A stretch of DNA of 33,170 nt from Streptomyces oceani (GTDB lineage Bacteria; Actinomycetota; Actinomycetes; Streptomycetales; Streptomycetaceae), in assembly GCF_001751245.1 (NCBI RefSeq), contig NZ_LJGU01000133.1, positions 123,141-156,310 on the forward strand. The letters are read 5' to 3'. The notes beneath the pieces were generated by a model that was not told the origin of the DNA, searched no databases, and worked only from the letters and a program-made list of their open reading frames with translations. Below are positions 26,037 to 33,170 of this stretch, piece by piece. The translations under genes and the position numbers were made by a program. Numbering within the stretch: position 1 is the first letter of the stretch; every line of letters starts with the position of its first letter.

Positions 26037-26561
26037 GTGCGTTCACGCATGATCGCCACCGCGGCCGTCTCCGCCGCCTTCGTCCTCATCCCGGTCGGCG
26101 GCGCCTTCGCCGGTACGGGCCCGGCCGCGCCGGGATCGGAGACCGCGTCGGAGTCCACCGCTCCGTCGCCCAAGGGCAACCCGAACAGCGCCAAGGCACA
26201 GGCCGCCGGCGTCTGTGACGACGCGCGCCAGATCGGAGAGACCGGTTACATCGAGCGGGACGGGGTGAAGATCGCCTCGGTGAAGCAGTTCTACTCGCCG
26301 GAGTGCAAGGAGAACTACAGCTACGTCTGGGCGTGGGAGAGCTTCATCAACGCCGAGGACGATTACGACGTCTCCGCCGGCGTCTACAGCTACGACCAGG
26401 ACAAGGTGCTCGGCCAGAAGTCCTGGCCGGCCAGCAACGGGCAGGAGTACTGGTCCGACGCGGCGAAGACGACCGAGGAGTGCACCGCCGCCGTGGGCAC
26501 GGTGCGTCCGGCCGGCTCCCCGACGACGTACGAGGGCTCCAGCGACAAGCGCTGCGCCTGA
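26037..26561 (+). CDS. Small secreted hypothetical protein
   Basis: The protein has 174 residues. A Sec signal peptide (about 1-25) ends at GAFAG. A Pro/Ser/Ala linker follows. The mature domain has four Cys (in GVCDDA, PECKEN, EECTA and KRCA), suggesting two disulfides, and is rich in aromatic residues (YSYVWAWESF). I do not recognise the family; the compact disulfide domain suggests an extracellular binding or inhibitor protein, but nothing shows this. GTG start with AAGGGGGAA six bases upstream. It faces the next gene across a perfect 22-bp hairpin. Confidence 0.8.
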   Translation: MRSRMIATAAVSAAFVLIPVGGAFAGTGPAAPGSETASESTAPSPKGNPNSAKAQAAGVCDDARQIGETGYIERDGVKIASVKQFYSPECKENYSYVWAWESFINAEDDYDVSAGVYSYDQDKVLGQKSWPASNGQEYWSDAAKTTEECTAAVGTVRPAGSPTTYEGSSDKRCA

Positions 26562-26671
26562 GCCGTCGGGCTGACAGAGCCGTCGAGCTGACCGAGAGCC
26601 CGACATCCCGCCGGCCGCCTGCCGATGACCAGTGAGACCCGGCGGCTGAGCGGAATGTCGGGGGCTCGTCC

Positions 26672-26724
26672 GAACCGGGGTGTGGCCCCGCCGTCTACCG
26701 CGCGGCGGGGCCACACCCCGGTTC
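26672..26724. terminator. Perfect 22-bp hairpin, bidirectional terminator
   Basis: The arms 26672-26693 (starting GAACCGGGGTGTGG) and 26703-26724 (ending CCACACCCCGGTTC) are exact complements around a 9-base loop. It lies between two convergent genes (ends at 26561 and 26797) and can serve both. Confidence 0.85.
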
Positions 26725-26796
26725 ACACGGGCGAGCGGTGTACGGACGGCGAGCGGGCGCCCGCTCGCGGTCCGTACGCGAAACCGTCATCCGTGG

Positions 26797-27417
26797 TCAG
26801 CGAGGAAGGGTGAAGTGCCAGTAGGCGAAGTCCTGCGGCCCCGGAGCGGAGTAGAAGAGGGTGACCTCGCGTGTGCCGGCCGGGACCCGCACACGCACCG
26901 GCTCCTCGAAGCTCTCGCCGTCGGCGATCTTCTCGGGGATGTCGGCGTCAACGCTTGCCGGGGCGACTGACGCCAGGTCGCTGTCGCTCGGCACGCTACT
27001 CCCCCGGTAGGTGCCCACCACGCCTTGGATACGACCGCGCACCTGCTCGGTGTAGGCCGCCTCGTTGTCCTCGTTGGCGTAGGTGACCCGGAATTCGTAC
27101 GTCCGGACGTCCGCGTCGCCGTCCTCGGATCGCACCCGCTTCGGCGCGGAGACCTCGATCGTGAAGTCGTCCTCGTACTCGGCGGTCCCCGGGCCGGTGA
27201 ACGGCTCCTCCCGACCCCCGCGACCGTCGACCAGGTCCTCGCCACTCTCCGTCGCCTCGTGCAGCGCGTATCCGAAAAGAACCGCGCACGTCAGCACGAG
27301 GACCAGCAAACCGCCGCAACTGACGTACATCCACCGGAGGTTGCTCCGGCGCTGCTCCGTCAGTTCGACATCGGTCAGCAGATCCGGGCCACCCCGTCGT
27401 CCCGAGCTTCTGGTCAT
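26797..27417 (-). CDS. Single-pass membrane protein with extracytoplasmic domain
   Basis: The protein has 206 residues. A charged cytoplasmic N-terminus (1-28) precedes one transmembrane segment (about 30-51). A beta-rich outer domain follows (FTIEVSAPKRV, YEFRVTYANE, VRVRVPAGTREVTLFYSAPG), like DUF4352-type or Ig-like actinobacterial domains. I cannot name it further. The ATG 27417 has TAGATT (27424-27429) six bases upstream and no Shine-Dalgarno, suggesting a leaderless mRNA. It lies just downstream of the nitroreductase gene (40-base gap) on the same strand. Confidence 0.75.
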   Translation of the reverse strand: MTRSSGRRGGPDLLTDVELTEQRRSNLRWMYVSCGGLLVLVLTCAVLFGYALHEATESGEDLVDGRGGREEPFTGPGTAEYEDDFTIEVSAPKRVRSEDGDADVRTYEFRVTYANEDNEAAYTEQVRGRIQGVVGTYRGSSVPSDSDLASVAPASVDADIPEKIADGESFEEPVRVRVPAGTREVTLFYSAPGPQDFAYWHFTLPR

Positions 27418-27457
27418 ACCGGCAATCTAGTGCCGCGCCAGTCACGGTGTCCGCCAC

Positions 27458-28459
27458 TCACCCCGGGTCCAGGACGTCCCGCACCGGCCGGCGCGGGGTC
27501 GCGCTACCGGAGGGCCCGTAGCCCAGCCGTAGCACCATCTGCACCGCCGCCATCCGGGACTGCGGATCGCGTACGAGCCGCCGCAGGTCCGCGTGTTCCA
27601 CGGCATGCGAGGTCAGCGAGGTGGCCAAGCCGTGCCGGGTGGCGACCAACAGCACGCGTTCCATCGCCTGCCCGGCGCGCAGCCAGTCCCCGGGCCCGTC
27701 CCGCGCCGTGCCAAGCAGCATCAGGTGCGGGTTCGCCTCGAAGTCGGCCACCTCCCGTCCGGGTACGTGGCGGCGGCCCGCGAAGTCCCGTACGGGCGCC
27801 TTGCCGTCCCGCTTACGCGGACCGAAGGCGTACTCCGGGACGCCCTCGACCGTCGGATCGACACCCGAGACGCCCTGCCGCGCGCGACGCGTCCAGTGCG
27901 CGACGTCCTCGAACTGCGCCGGCTCCATGTCGTCCCGGCCCTCGGCGTCGTGCAGCAGCTCCAGCAGGGTGTCCACGTGCCAGGCGGTGGGGAGCACGAG
28001 CTGCGCCCCCTCCAGCCGCGCGGCCCTGGTCAGCTCGGTCTGTACCTCCGGTGGGATCTCCCGCTCCTCGAAGGGGTAGCGGCTCGTACGGCGCCGGGCG
28101 AGCGCCTCATGCAGGTCGGACAGGTCCATGTCGGGGGCGAGGCCGCGAGTGAGCCGCACGGCGGCGAGCAGCGGGTCACCGGGCGACCCGGGCAGCAGCG
28201 TCGTCTCGGCTCCCCACCCCGCATGCGCGACGGCCACCCGCAGGTTGAACAGGGCGGCTCCGCAGCCCAGATGCATGGCACGGCCCTCGGAGTCACTGCC
28301 GCCCACACTCCGGGTGACGTCTCGGCGCAGTTCGAACGTGTCCCGGCCCGGCCTGAAGCGGAATCTCCAGGGTTGTGCGTTGTGCATGGACGGCGCCGCG
28401 ATGGCGTCGCTGACTAGGCTCGTCACAGTGTCCGTGTTGAGCGACTGCTGGACCGGCAT
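27458..28459 (-). CDS. Acg-like nitroreductase family protein
   Basis: The protein has 333 residues. AAPSMHNAQPWRF (about 21-33) is the FMN-contact segment of the Acg/nitroreductase fold. HLGCGAALFNLRVAVAHAG, RRTSRYPFEE and the C-terminal RMAAVQMVLRLGYG match the Acg group, a two-lobed single-chain nitroreductase fold. In mycobacteria Acg belongs to the hypoxia/NO-induced dormancy set and may bind flavin without reducing nitro compounds. The physiological substrate is unknown. I chose ATG 28459 with GGGAGG five to ten bases before; the open frame upstream to 28588 is not family-like. I found no convincing DevR box in the 183-base divergent gap. Confidence 0.87.
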   Translation of the reverse strand: MPVQQSLNTDTVTSLVSDAIAAPSMHNAQPWRFRFRPGRDTFELRRDVTRSVGGSDSEGRAMHLGCGAALFNLRVAVAHAGWGAETTLLPGSPGDPLLAAVRLTRGLAPDMDLSDLHEALARRRTSRYPFEEREIPPEVQTELTRAARLEGAQLVLPTAWHVDTLLELLHDAEGRDDMEPAQFEDVAHWTRRARQGVSGVDPTVEGVPEYAFGPRKRDGKAPVRDFAGRRHVPGREVADFEANPHLMLLGTARDGPGDWLRAGQAMERVLLVATRHGLATSLTSHAVEHADLRRLVRDPQSRMAAVQMVLRLGYGPSGSATPRRPVRDVLDPG

Positions 28460-28642
28460 GGCCACCTCCCGCAGGGAACCGGAACGGCTGTGCCAGTGCT
28501 TCTCAGGATACGGCCCGACGGCCGGGACCGCTCCCGGGAGAGGTTCCGCGGCCGGCCATGTGGTGCCAGACCATGTGCGGAGCGCCAACTATGGCAGGCG
28601 GACACGTAGGAAGCGCCACCATCCGTCCTTACCGTTCCCGGC

Positions 28643-29419
28643 ATGACACGACCACCTGACCCGAGTTCGGCCGTAGTGGACCTGTCCGGGCGTACGGCCC
28701 TGGTGACCGGCGGCGGCAGCGGCATCGGCCGGGCCTGTGTACGCCGGCTCGCCGCGGCGGGGGCGCTGGTGCACACCGTCGACGTGGACGCCGAGGCGGC
28801 CAAGACGGTCGCGGAGGAGACCGCCGGCTACCCACACGCCGTGGACCTGGCCGACCGGGACGCGCTCGAGCAGCTGCCCCGCACGGTGGACATCCTGGTG
28901 AACAACGCCGGCCTGCAGCACGTCGCGGCGCTCCCGGACTTCCCCCCGGAACGGTTCGAGCACCTGCAACGCGTCATGGTCACCGCCCCCTTCCTGCTGC
29001 TACGGCACTGCCTGCCGCACATGTACGCCGGAGGGTGGGGGCGGGTGGTCAACATCTCCAGCGTGCACGGCATCCGCGCGAGCCCGTACAAGGCGGCGTA
29101 CGTCGCCGCCAAGCACGCCCTGGAAGGGCTCAGCAAGGTCACCGCCCTGGAGGGCGCCCCGCACGGAGTGACCAGCAACTGCGTCAACCCCGGCTATGTC
29201 CGCACCGCGCTGCTGGAGGGCCAGGTCGCCGCGCAGGCCAGGGAACACGGCATCGCGGAGGACGAGGTGGTCGGCGGCCTGCTGCTGAAGCGTTCCCGGA
29301 TCAAGCGGCTGATCGAGCCGGAGGAGGTCGCCGCGCTGGCCGAGTGGCTGTGCGGCCCGCACACCGGCTACCTCAGCGGCGCGTCCCTCCCCCTCGACGG
29401 CGGCTGGACCGCCGGCTGA
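28643..29419 (+). CDS. SDR oxidoreductase, probable 3-hydroxybutyrate dehydrogenase
   Basis: The protein has 258 residues. The NAD-binding motif TGGGSGIG is at 22-29, VNNAG near 86-90, the catalytic Ser in NISSVHG near 138, and Y-x3-K in AAYVAAKHAL near 152-156. The segments NAGLQHVAALPDFP and NPGYVRTALLEGQVAAQA are characteristic of D-3-hydroxybutyrate dehydrogenases, which oxidise 3-hydroxybutyrate to acetoacetate in poly-hydroxybutyrate use. This specificity is probable but not proven. TACCGT (28630-28635) lies seven bases before the ATG with no Shine-Dalgarno, so it is probably leaderless. It is followed at 65 bases by an MHS transporter, likely in one operon. Confidence 0.9.
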   Translation: MTRPPDPSSAVVDLSGRTALVTGGGSGIGRACVRRLAAAGALVHTVDVDAEAAKTVAEETAGYPHAVDLADRDALEQLPRTVDILVNNAGLQHVAALPDFPPERFEHLQRVMVTAPFLLLRHCLPHMYAGGWGRVVNISSVHGIRASPYKAAYVAAKHALEGLSKVTALEGAPHGVTSNCVNPGYVRTALLEGQVAAQAREHGIAEDEVVGGLLLKRSRIKRLIEPEEVAALAEWLCGPHTGYLSGASLPLDGGWTAG

Positions 29420-29427
29420 GCCGACCG

Positions 29428-29461
29428 CCCCGTCCCCGTCCCCCGCTCCCGTCCCCTCCCC
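29428..29461 (-). repeat. G-quadruplex-capable C-run tract (G-rich on minus strand)
   Basis: Six runs of three to five C, separated by one to three bases, lie in the SDR-transporter gap. The minus (template) strand is therefore G-rich and fits G3+N1-7 several times over. Confidence 0.5.
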
Positions 29462-29484
29462 GCATCGAAGTGTGGTGATCCGCA

Positions 29485-30939
29485 ATGGCTTTCAGCCCCA
29501 CCCAGCAACCCCGCGGCAACATCGCCCGGGTCATATCCGCCAGCCTCATCGGCACCACCATCGAGTGGTACGACTTCTTCCTCTACGGGGCGGCCGCGGC
29601 ACTGGTGTTCAACGAACTGTTCTTCCCGGACAGCGAGCCCCTGGTCGGCACCCTCCTGGCGTTCATGACCTACGCCCTCGGCTTCCTCGCCCGCCCGCTC
29701 GGCGGCCTGGTCTTCGGACACTTCGGGGACAAGATCGGCCGTAAGAAGCTGCTGGTGATCAGCCTGCTCATGATGGGCGGTTCGACCTTCGCGATGGGGC
29801 TGCTGCCCACGCACGCCACGCTCGGTATCGGAGCGGCGGTGCTTCTGACGCTGCTGCGGCTGGTGCAGGGCTTCGCGCTCGGCGGCGAGTGGGGCGGCGC
29901 GGTGCTGATGGTCTCGGAGCACGGCGGTGCCGCGCGCCGCGGCTTCTGGGCCTCCTGGCCGCAGTCCGGGGCGCCGGGCGGCAACCTGCTGGCCACCGGC
30001 GTGCTGGCGGTGCTGGCGGCGGTGCAGTCCGAGGAGACCTTCCTCGACTGGGGTTGGCGCATACCGTTCCTGCTGTCCGGCGTGCTGGTGATCATCGGAC
30101 TGTGGATACGGGTCTCGATCTCCGAGTCACCCGTCTTCCTGGAGGCCCAACGGCAGGCCGAGGAACGGGCGGCGGCGGGTGGCGCGCAGGAGCCCGCTCC
30201 GGTGCTCGAGGTGTTCCGCAGCAGTTGGCGCAAGGTGCTGGCCGCCGTGGGTGCCCGCTTCGGGGAGAACGTGTCATACTACATCATCACCTCGTTCGTG
30301 CTGGTGTACGTCACCTCTCATCTCGACCTGTCCAAGAGCACCGCGCTGAACGCGGTGCTGATCGGCTCGGCCATCCACTTCGTGACCATTCCGCTGTGGG
30401 GCGCGCTCTCCGACCGTGTCGGCCGTCGGCCGGTGATCGGGCTGGGCGCGGCGGGGATGGCGGTCTGGGCGTTCGCCTTCTTCACGCTGATCGACTCGGA
30501 GTCCTTCCTGATCATCACGCTGTCCGTCACCGCGGGACTGATGTTCCACGGCGCCATGTACGGTCCGCAGGCGGCGTTCATCTCGGAGATGTTCGACACC
30601 CGGGTGCGCTACACGGGTGCCTCGATGGGCTCCCAGGTGGCCTCGATCGTGGCGGGTTCGCTGGCCCCGATCATCGCCGTGGAGCTGCTCAAGGAGTTCG
30701 ACTCCTCGGTCCCGATCTCGGTCTACCTGTGCCTCGCCTCGCTGGTCACCGTGGTGACCGCGGTGGTGGCCGCGGAGACGCGTGGGCGGGACCTGACCCA
30801 GGACATCTCGATCAACCAGCCCTCCCCGAAGTCTCCGGGTTCCGCCGAGGCGGACGAACCCTCGGGCGCCGCCCCGGAGCCGGGCGCGGAGGAACCGGTC
30901 ACCCGCGAGGAGAAGCAGAACGACACGGTCAGCGGATAG
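29485..30939 (+). CDS. MHS family MFS transporter (organic acid:H+ symporter)
   Basis: The protein has 484 residues with 12 transmembrane segments. EWYDFFLYG in TM1 and GHFGDKIGRKKLL after TM2 are the metabolite:H+ symporter signatures; LRLVQGFALGGEWGGA follows in TM4. The second-half repeat GALSDRVGRRPVIG is also intact. MHS proteins import organic acids such as shikimate, alpha-ketoglutarate or proline/betaine. Here the upstream dehydrogenase suggests 3-hydroxybutyrate or a similar hydroxy acid (inference). The hydrophilic C-terminal tail (about 440-484) is long and acidic. The ribosome site is weak (GTGGTGA). A palindromic terminator begins 10 bases after the stop. Confidence 0.92.
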   Translation: MAFSPTQQPRGNIARVISASLIGTTIEWYDFFLYGAAAALVFNELFFPDSEPLVGTLLAFMTYALGFLARPLGGLVFGHFGDKIGRKKLLVISLLMMGGSTFAMGLLPTHATLGIGAAVLLTLLRLVQGFALGGEWGGAVLMVSEHGGAARRGFWASWPQSGAPGGNLLATGVLAVLAAVQSEETFLDWGWRIPFLLSGVLVIIGLWIRVSISESPVFLEAQRQAEERAAAGGAQEPAPVLEVFRSSWRKVLAAVGARFGENVSYYIITSFVLVYVTSHLDLSKSTALNAVLIGSAIHFVTIPLWGALSDRVGRRPVIGLGAAGMAVWAFAFFTLIDSESFLIITLSVTAGLMFHGAMYGPQAAFISEMFDTRVRYTGASMGSQVASIVAGSLAPIIAVELLKEFDSSVPISVYLCLASLVTVVTAVVAAETRGRDLTQDISINQPSPKSPGSAEADEPSGAAPEPGAEEPVTREEKQNDTVSG

Positions 30940-30948
30940 TGCGGTCCG

Positions 30949-30974
30949 GCCGCCCGGTGCGCGCACCGGGCGGC
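30949..30974 (+). terminator. Perfect palindrome terminator after MHS transporter
   Basis: GCCGCCCGGTGC (30949-30960), GC, GCACCGGGCGGC (30963-30974). The stem is 11-12 bp with a minimal loop. It would separate the transporter from the regulator gene. Confidence 0.7.
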
Positions 30975-31017
30975 TACGGCGGCCGTACGAGCCATGCCAC
31001 GAAAGGCGATTCCCCGT

Positions 31018-32997
31018 ATGCTCTCGCCCGTGACCGGCCCAGACAGCGGCGAGCAGCAACGGAGCGCGTACGCCGAGAACGGCCTGCGCCACCTCTTGGA
31101 CCTGCTCGCGCGGGGTGCCCCCGCCGAGGACTTCGCCGCTCCGATCGCGAACGCCCGCGCGGCCGACGCGCCGGCCCGGGAGCTGGCGGCCGTCGAGGAG
31201 GCGACCCGGGTCGCGCTCGCCATCCGGCGTACGCTCACCCAGCACCGGGAACGCGAGGCGGAACTCACCGCGCTCTTCGAGACCGCCAGCGACCTGGCGG
31301 CTCTGCGGGACCCGGACTCCGTGCTGCGGGCGATCGTGCACCGAGCCAAGCTGCTGCTGGGCACGGACGTCACCTATCTGACGCTGACCGACGACAGCGA
31401 GGGCGACACCTACATGCGGGTCACCGACGGTTCGGTGGCCGCCTCCTTCCAACAGCTGCGTCTGGGCATGGGCGAGGGGTTGGGCGGCCTGGTCGCGCAG
31501 ACCGCCCGCCCGTACGCCACCGGCGACTACCAGGTCGACCCGCGCTTCGACCACACCACGACGATCGACGGCGGGGTGCGGGACGAGGGGCTGCGGGCGA
31601 TTCTCGGCGTACCGCTACGGCTCGGGCCGACCGTCATCGGCGTGCTGTACGCGGCCGATCGCACCCCGCGGGAGTTCGCCCGGGAGGAGGTGGCGCTGCT
31701 CTCCTCGCTCGCCGACCACGCCGCCATCGCGCTGGACAGCGCCCGACTGCTGGCCGAGACCCGGTCCGCGCTCGCCGACCTGGGTGCCGCCACCGAGACG
31801 ATCCGGGCACACAACCAGGAGATGCACCGCACCGAGGAGGCACACGACCACCTCACGGACCTCGTACTCCGTGGCGCCGACGCCACGGAGGTCGCGGCCG
31901 GGATCGCCGCGCTGCTGGACGGCGGCATCCTCATCCATGACGCGGACGGGGTGGAACTGGCCCGCACCGGCACCCGGCCGCTGCCACCACCGCACGGGGC
32001 GGTCACCGCCTCGCGCTCCAGCGGGCGGGCCGTACGCAGCGACGGCACCTGGGTGTGCGCCGTGCTGGCCGGGCCCGAGCTGTTGGGCAGCATCGCGTTG
32101 ACCGGGCGGGAGGATCTCGCGGACATCGACCGGTTGCTGTTCGAGCGCGCCAGCATCGTGACGGCCCTGCTGCTCCTGCTGCGCAGGTCAGCCGCCGAGA
32201 CCGAGGACCGGGTCCGCGCTGAGCTGCTGTACGACCTGCTCACCGCCACCGGCGAGGCCGGGAGCCGGGCCGCGCGGGCCCGCCGGCTGGGCATCGACCT
32301 GGCGCGGCCGCACGCGGTGCTGGTCCTCCAGTGCGAGGCGACCACCCGACAGCGGCTGTTGACGGCCGCCACCCAGAGCGCCCGTACCAGAAACGCCCTG
32401 GCGGGACTGCACCACGATCATGTCGTCCTGCTGGTGCCGGCGACGGAGCCCGGCGCGTGCGCGCAGTCCCTCGCGCTGGAGCTGAGCCAGGCGATGGGGG
32501 CGCCGGTCACGGTGGGCGGTGCCGGTACGGCCGCCGGCGCGCCGGCCGGCGACCGTACCGCCTCGATCGGCACCGGCAAGGCGCCGCCGGACTCGGTGGG
32601 CGCACTGCCCACCACGCACGACGAGGCGCAGCGGTGCCTGGCCGCGCTGCTCGCGCTCGGGCACGCGGGACGCGGCGCCGCGCTGCCCGACCTGGGTTTC
32701 CTCGGCGTCCTGCTCGGTGACCACGCCGACCTGGCCGGATACGTACACAGCACGCTCGGCCCGGTGCTGGACTACGACGAACGGCGGGGCACGGAGCTGA
32801 TCGCTACCCTGGACGCGTACTTCGTCAACGGCGCGAGCCTCACCCGTACCAAGGAGACGCTGCACATCCACGTCAACACCGTGGTGCAGCGACTGGAGCG
32901 CATCGGCCGGCTGCTGGGGAAGGACTGGAACAGCCCGGCCCGGTCGCTGGAGATCCAACTCGCGCTGCGGCTGCACCACCTCGCCCGCCGGCTGTGA
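31018..32997 (+). CDS. GAF-domain PucR-type transcriptional regulator
   Basis: The protein has 659 residues. An N-terminal helical region (about 1-85) precedes a GAF sensor domain (about 88-240, with RLGMGEGLGGLVAQTARPY and LGVPLRLGPTVIGVLYAAD). A helical linker and a GGDEF/PucR-like middle domain follow. A PucR C-terminal helix-turn-helix (about 593-640, FVNGASLTRTKETLHIHVNT) ends the protein. Regulators of this type usually activate catabolic genes next to them, so the hydroxybutyrate dehydrogenase and transporter are likely targets (inference). Three starts are possible: ATG 30994, ATG 31018 (GAAAGG 12 bases upstream) and GTG 31030, which has TATGCT seven bases upstream as in leaderless genes. 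I give 31018 with reserve. Confidence 0.87.
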   Translation: MLSPVTGPDSGEQQRSAYAENGLRHLLDLLARGAPAEDFAAPIANARAADAPARELAAVEEATRVALAIRRTLTQHREREAELTALFETASDLAALRDPDSVLRAIVHRAKLLLGTDVTYLTLTDDSEGDTYMRVTDGSVAASFQQLRLGMGEGLGGLVAQTARPYATGDYQVDPRFDHTTTIDGGVRDEGLRAILGVPLRLGPTVIGVLYAADRTPREFAREEVALLSSLADHAAIALDSARLLAETRSALADLGAATETIRAHNQEMHRTEEAHDHLTDLVLRGADATEVAAGIAALLDGGILIHDADGVELARTGTRPLPPPHGAVTASRSSGRAVRSDGTWVCAVLAGPELLGSIALTGREDLADIDRLLFERASIVTALLLLLRRSAAETEDRVRAELLYDLLTATGEAGSRAARARRLGIDLARPHAVLVLQCEATTRQRLLTAATQSARTRNALAGLHHDHVVLLVPATEPGACAQSLALELSQAMGAPVTVGGAGTAAGAPAGDRTASIGTGKAPPDSVGALPTTHDEAQRCLAALLALGHAGRGAALPDLGFLGVLLGDHADLAGYVHSTLGPVLDYDERRGTELIATLDAYFVNGASLTRTKETLHIHVNTVVQRLERIGRLLGKDWNSPARSLEIQLALRLHHLARRL

Positions 32998-33170
32998 CCC
33001 GCGCCGCCCAGCCGGACGAGTCGAGAGCGCGCACGTGCCTACCCGGCGGGAAACTGACCACCGGACGGCCCTGACCGCTGACTCGACAGGCGAAGCCGAC
33101 GGGCCGACGAATCGACGGATCGAGAGGTCGACGGTCGATGGCCGGGAAGCGCCGAGCGAGGAGTTGCCGA
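32998..33170. other. Gene-free right edge
   Basis: No coding frame is convincing. CGAGGAG at 33157-33163 looks like a ribosome-binding site, so a plus-strand gene may start just beyond the window. The stretch has several GTCGAC/TCGACGG words but no clean repeat. Confidence 0.35.

Noticed and set aside
28460..28642. DevR/DosR-type box before the Acg-like nitroreductase gene
   Set aside because: GGGACCGCTCCC has the wrong half-site spacing and lacks the conserved flanks; it reads as a chance GC palindrome.

Overview
The window is high-GC DNA (visibly above 70%, with strong G/C third-position bias) from a Streptomyces or close relative. This rests on the protein families present: mycothiol-type maleylpyruvate isomerase fold, TerD paralogues, AIM24 protein, Tat lipoprotein, secreted glycosidases and a PucR regulator. 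It also rests on the uvrA ... uvrB-glpQ order, which I recall from Streptomyces chromosomes. It looks like ordinary chromosomal core. I see no transposase, integrase, tRNA, rRNA, CRISPR array or phage genes.

Layout. 1-3.8 kb (minus strand): a DEAD/DEAH helicase cut by the left edge, coupled by a 4-base overlap to an MBL-fold hydrolase, then an MDMPI-fold protein. 3.95-7.5 kb (plus): uvrA and a small Rieske lipoprotein. 7.8-11.3 kb (plus): a large secreted protein joining a phosphodiester glycosidase to a metallophosphoesterase, with a DasR-like site upstream. 11.4-15.5 kb (minus): a Ter block made of terC behind a manganese (yybP-ykoY) riboswitch, a TerD protein fused to a degenerate FtsK-like domain, and a classical TerD. 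15.6-19.6 kb: uvrB (minus), glpQ (plus) and an O6-alkylguanine-DNA alkyltransferase (plus). 19.7-21.6 kb (minus): a secreted M23 peptidase with a long structured upstream region, and a PIG-L deacetylase. 21.8-25.8 kb (plus): methyltransferase, APC permease, small membrane protein, AIM24 protein. 26.0-28.5 kb: a secreted small protein (plus) facing a membrane protein and an Acg-like nitroreductase (minus). 28.6-33.0 kb (plus): 3-hydroxybutyrate dehydrogenase-like SDR, MHS-family transporter and PucR/GAF regulator, probably a hydroxy-acid uptake and oxidation locus. The last 170 bases hold no gene.

The most interesting signals are regulatory. (1) uvrB, the alkyltransferase gene and terD all carry TGTC(A/G)-N11-TAnnnT, the layout of the mycobacterial RecA-independent DNA-damage promoter (PafBC/ClpR type). 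This would put a Ter gene in a DNA-damage regulon with repair genes. uvrA instead has a degenerate LexA-like box. (2) The terC leader has the yybP-ykoY signature bases, a matching promoter and a mutually exclusive pairing that can hide the ribosome-binding site. (3) About ten genes have a TAnnnT hexamer 6-8 bases before the start codon, which suggests leaderless mRNAs. (4) The roughly 430-base stretch upstream of the M23 gene holds unexplained inverted repeats.
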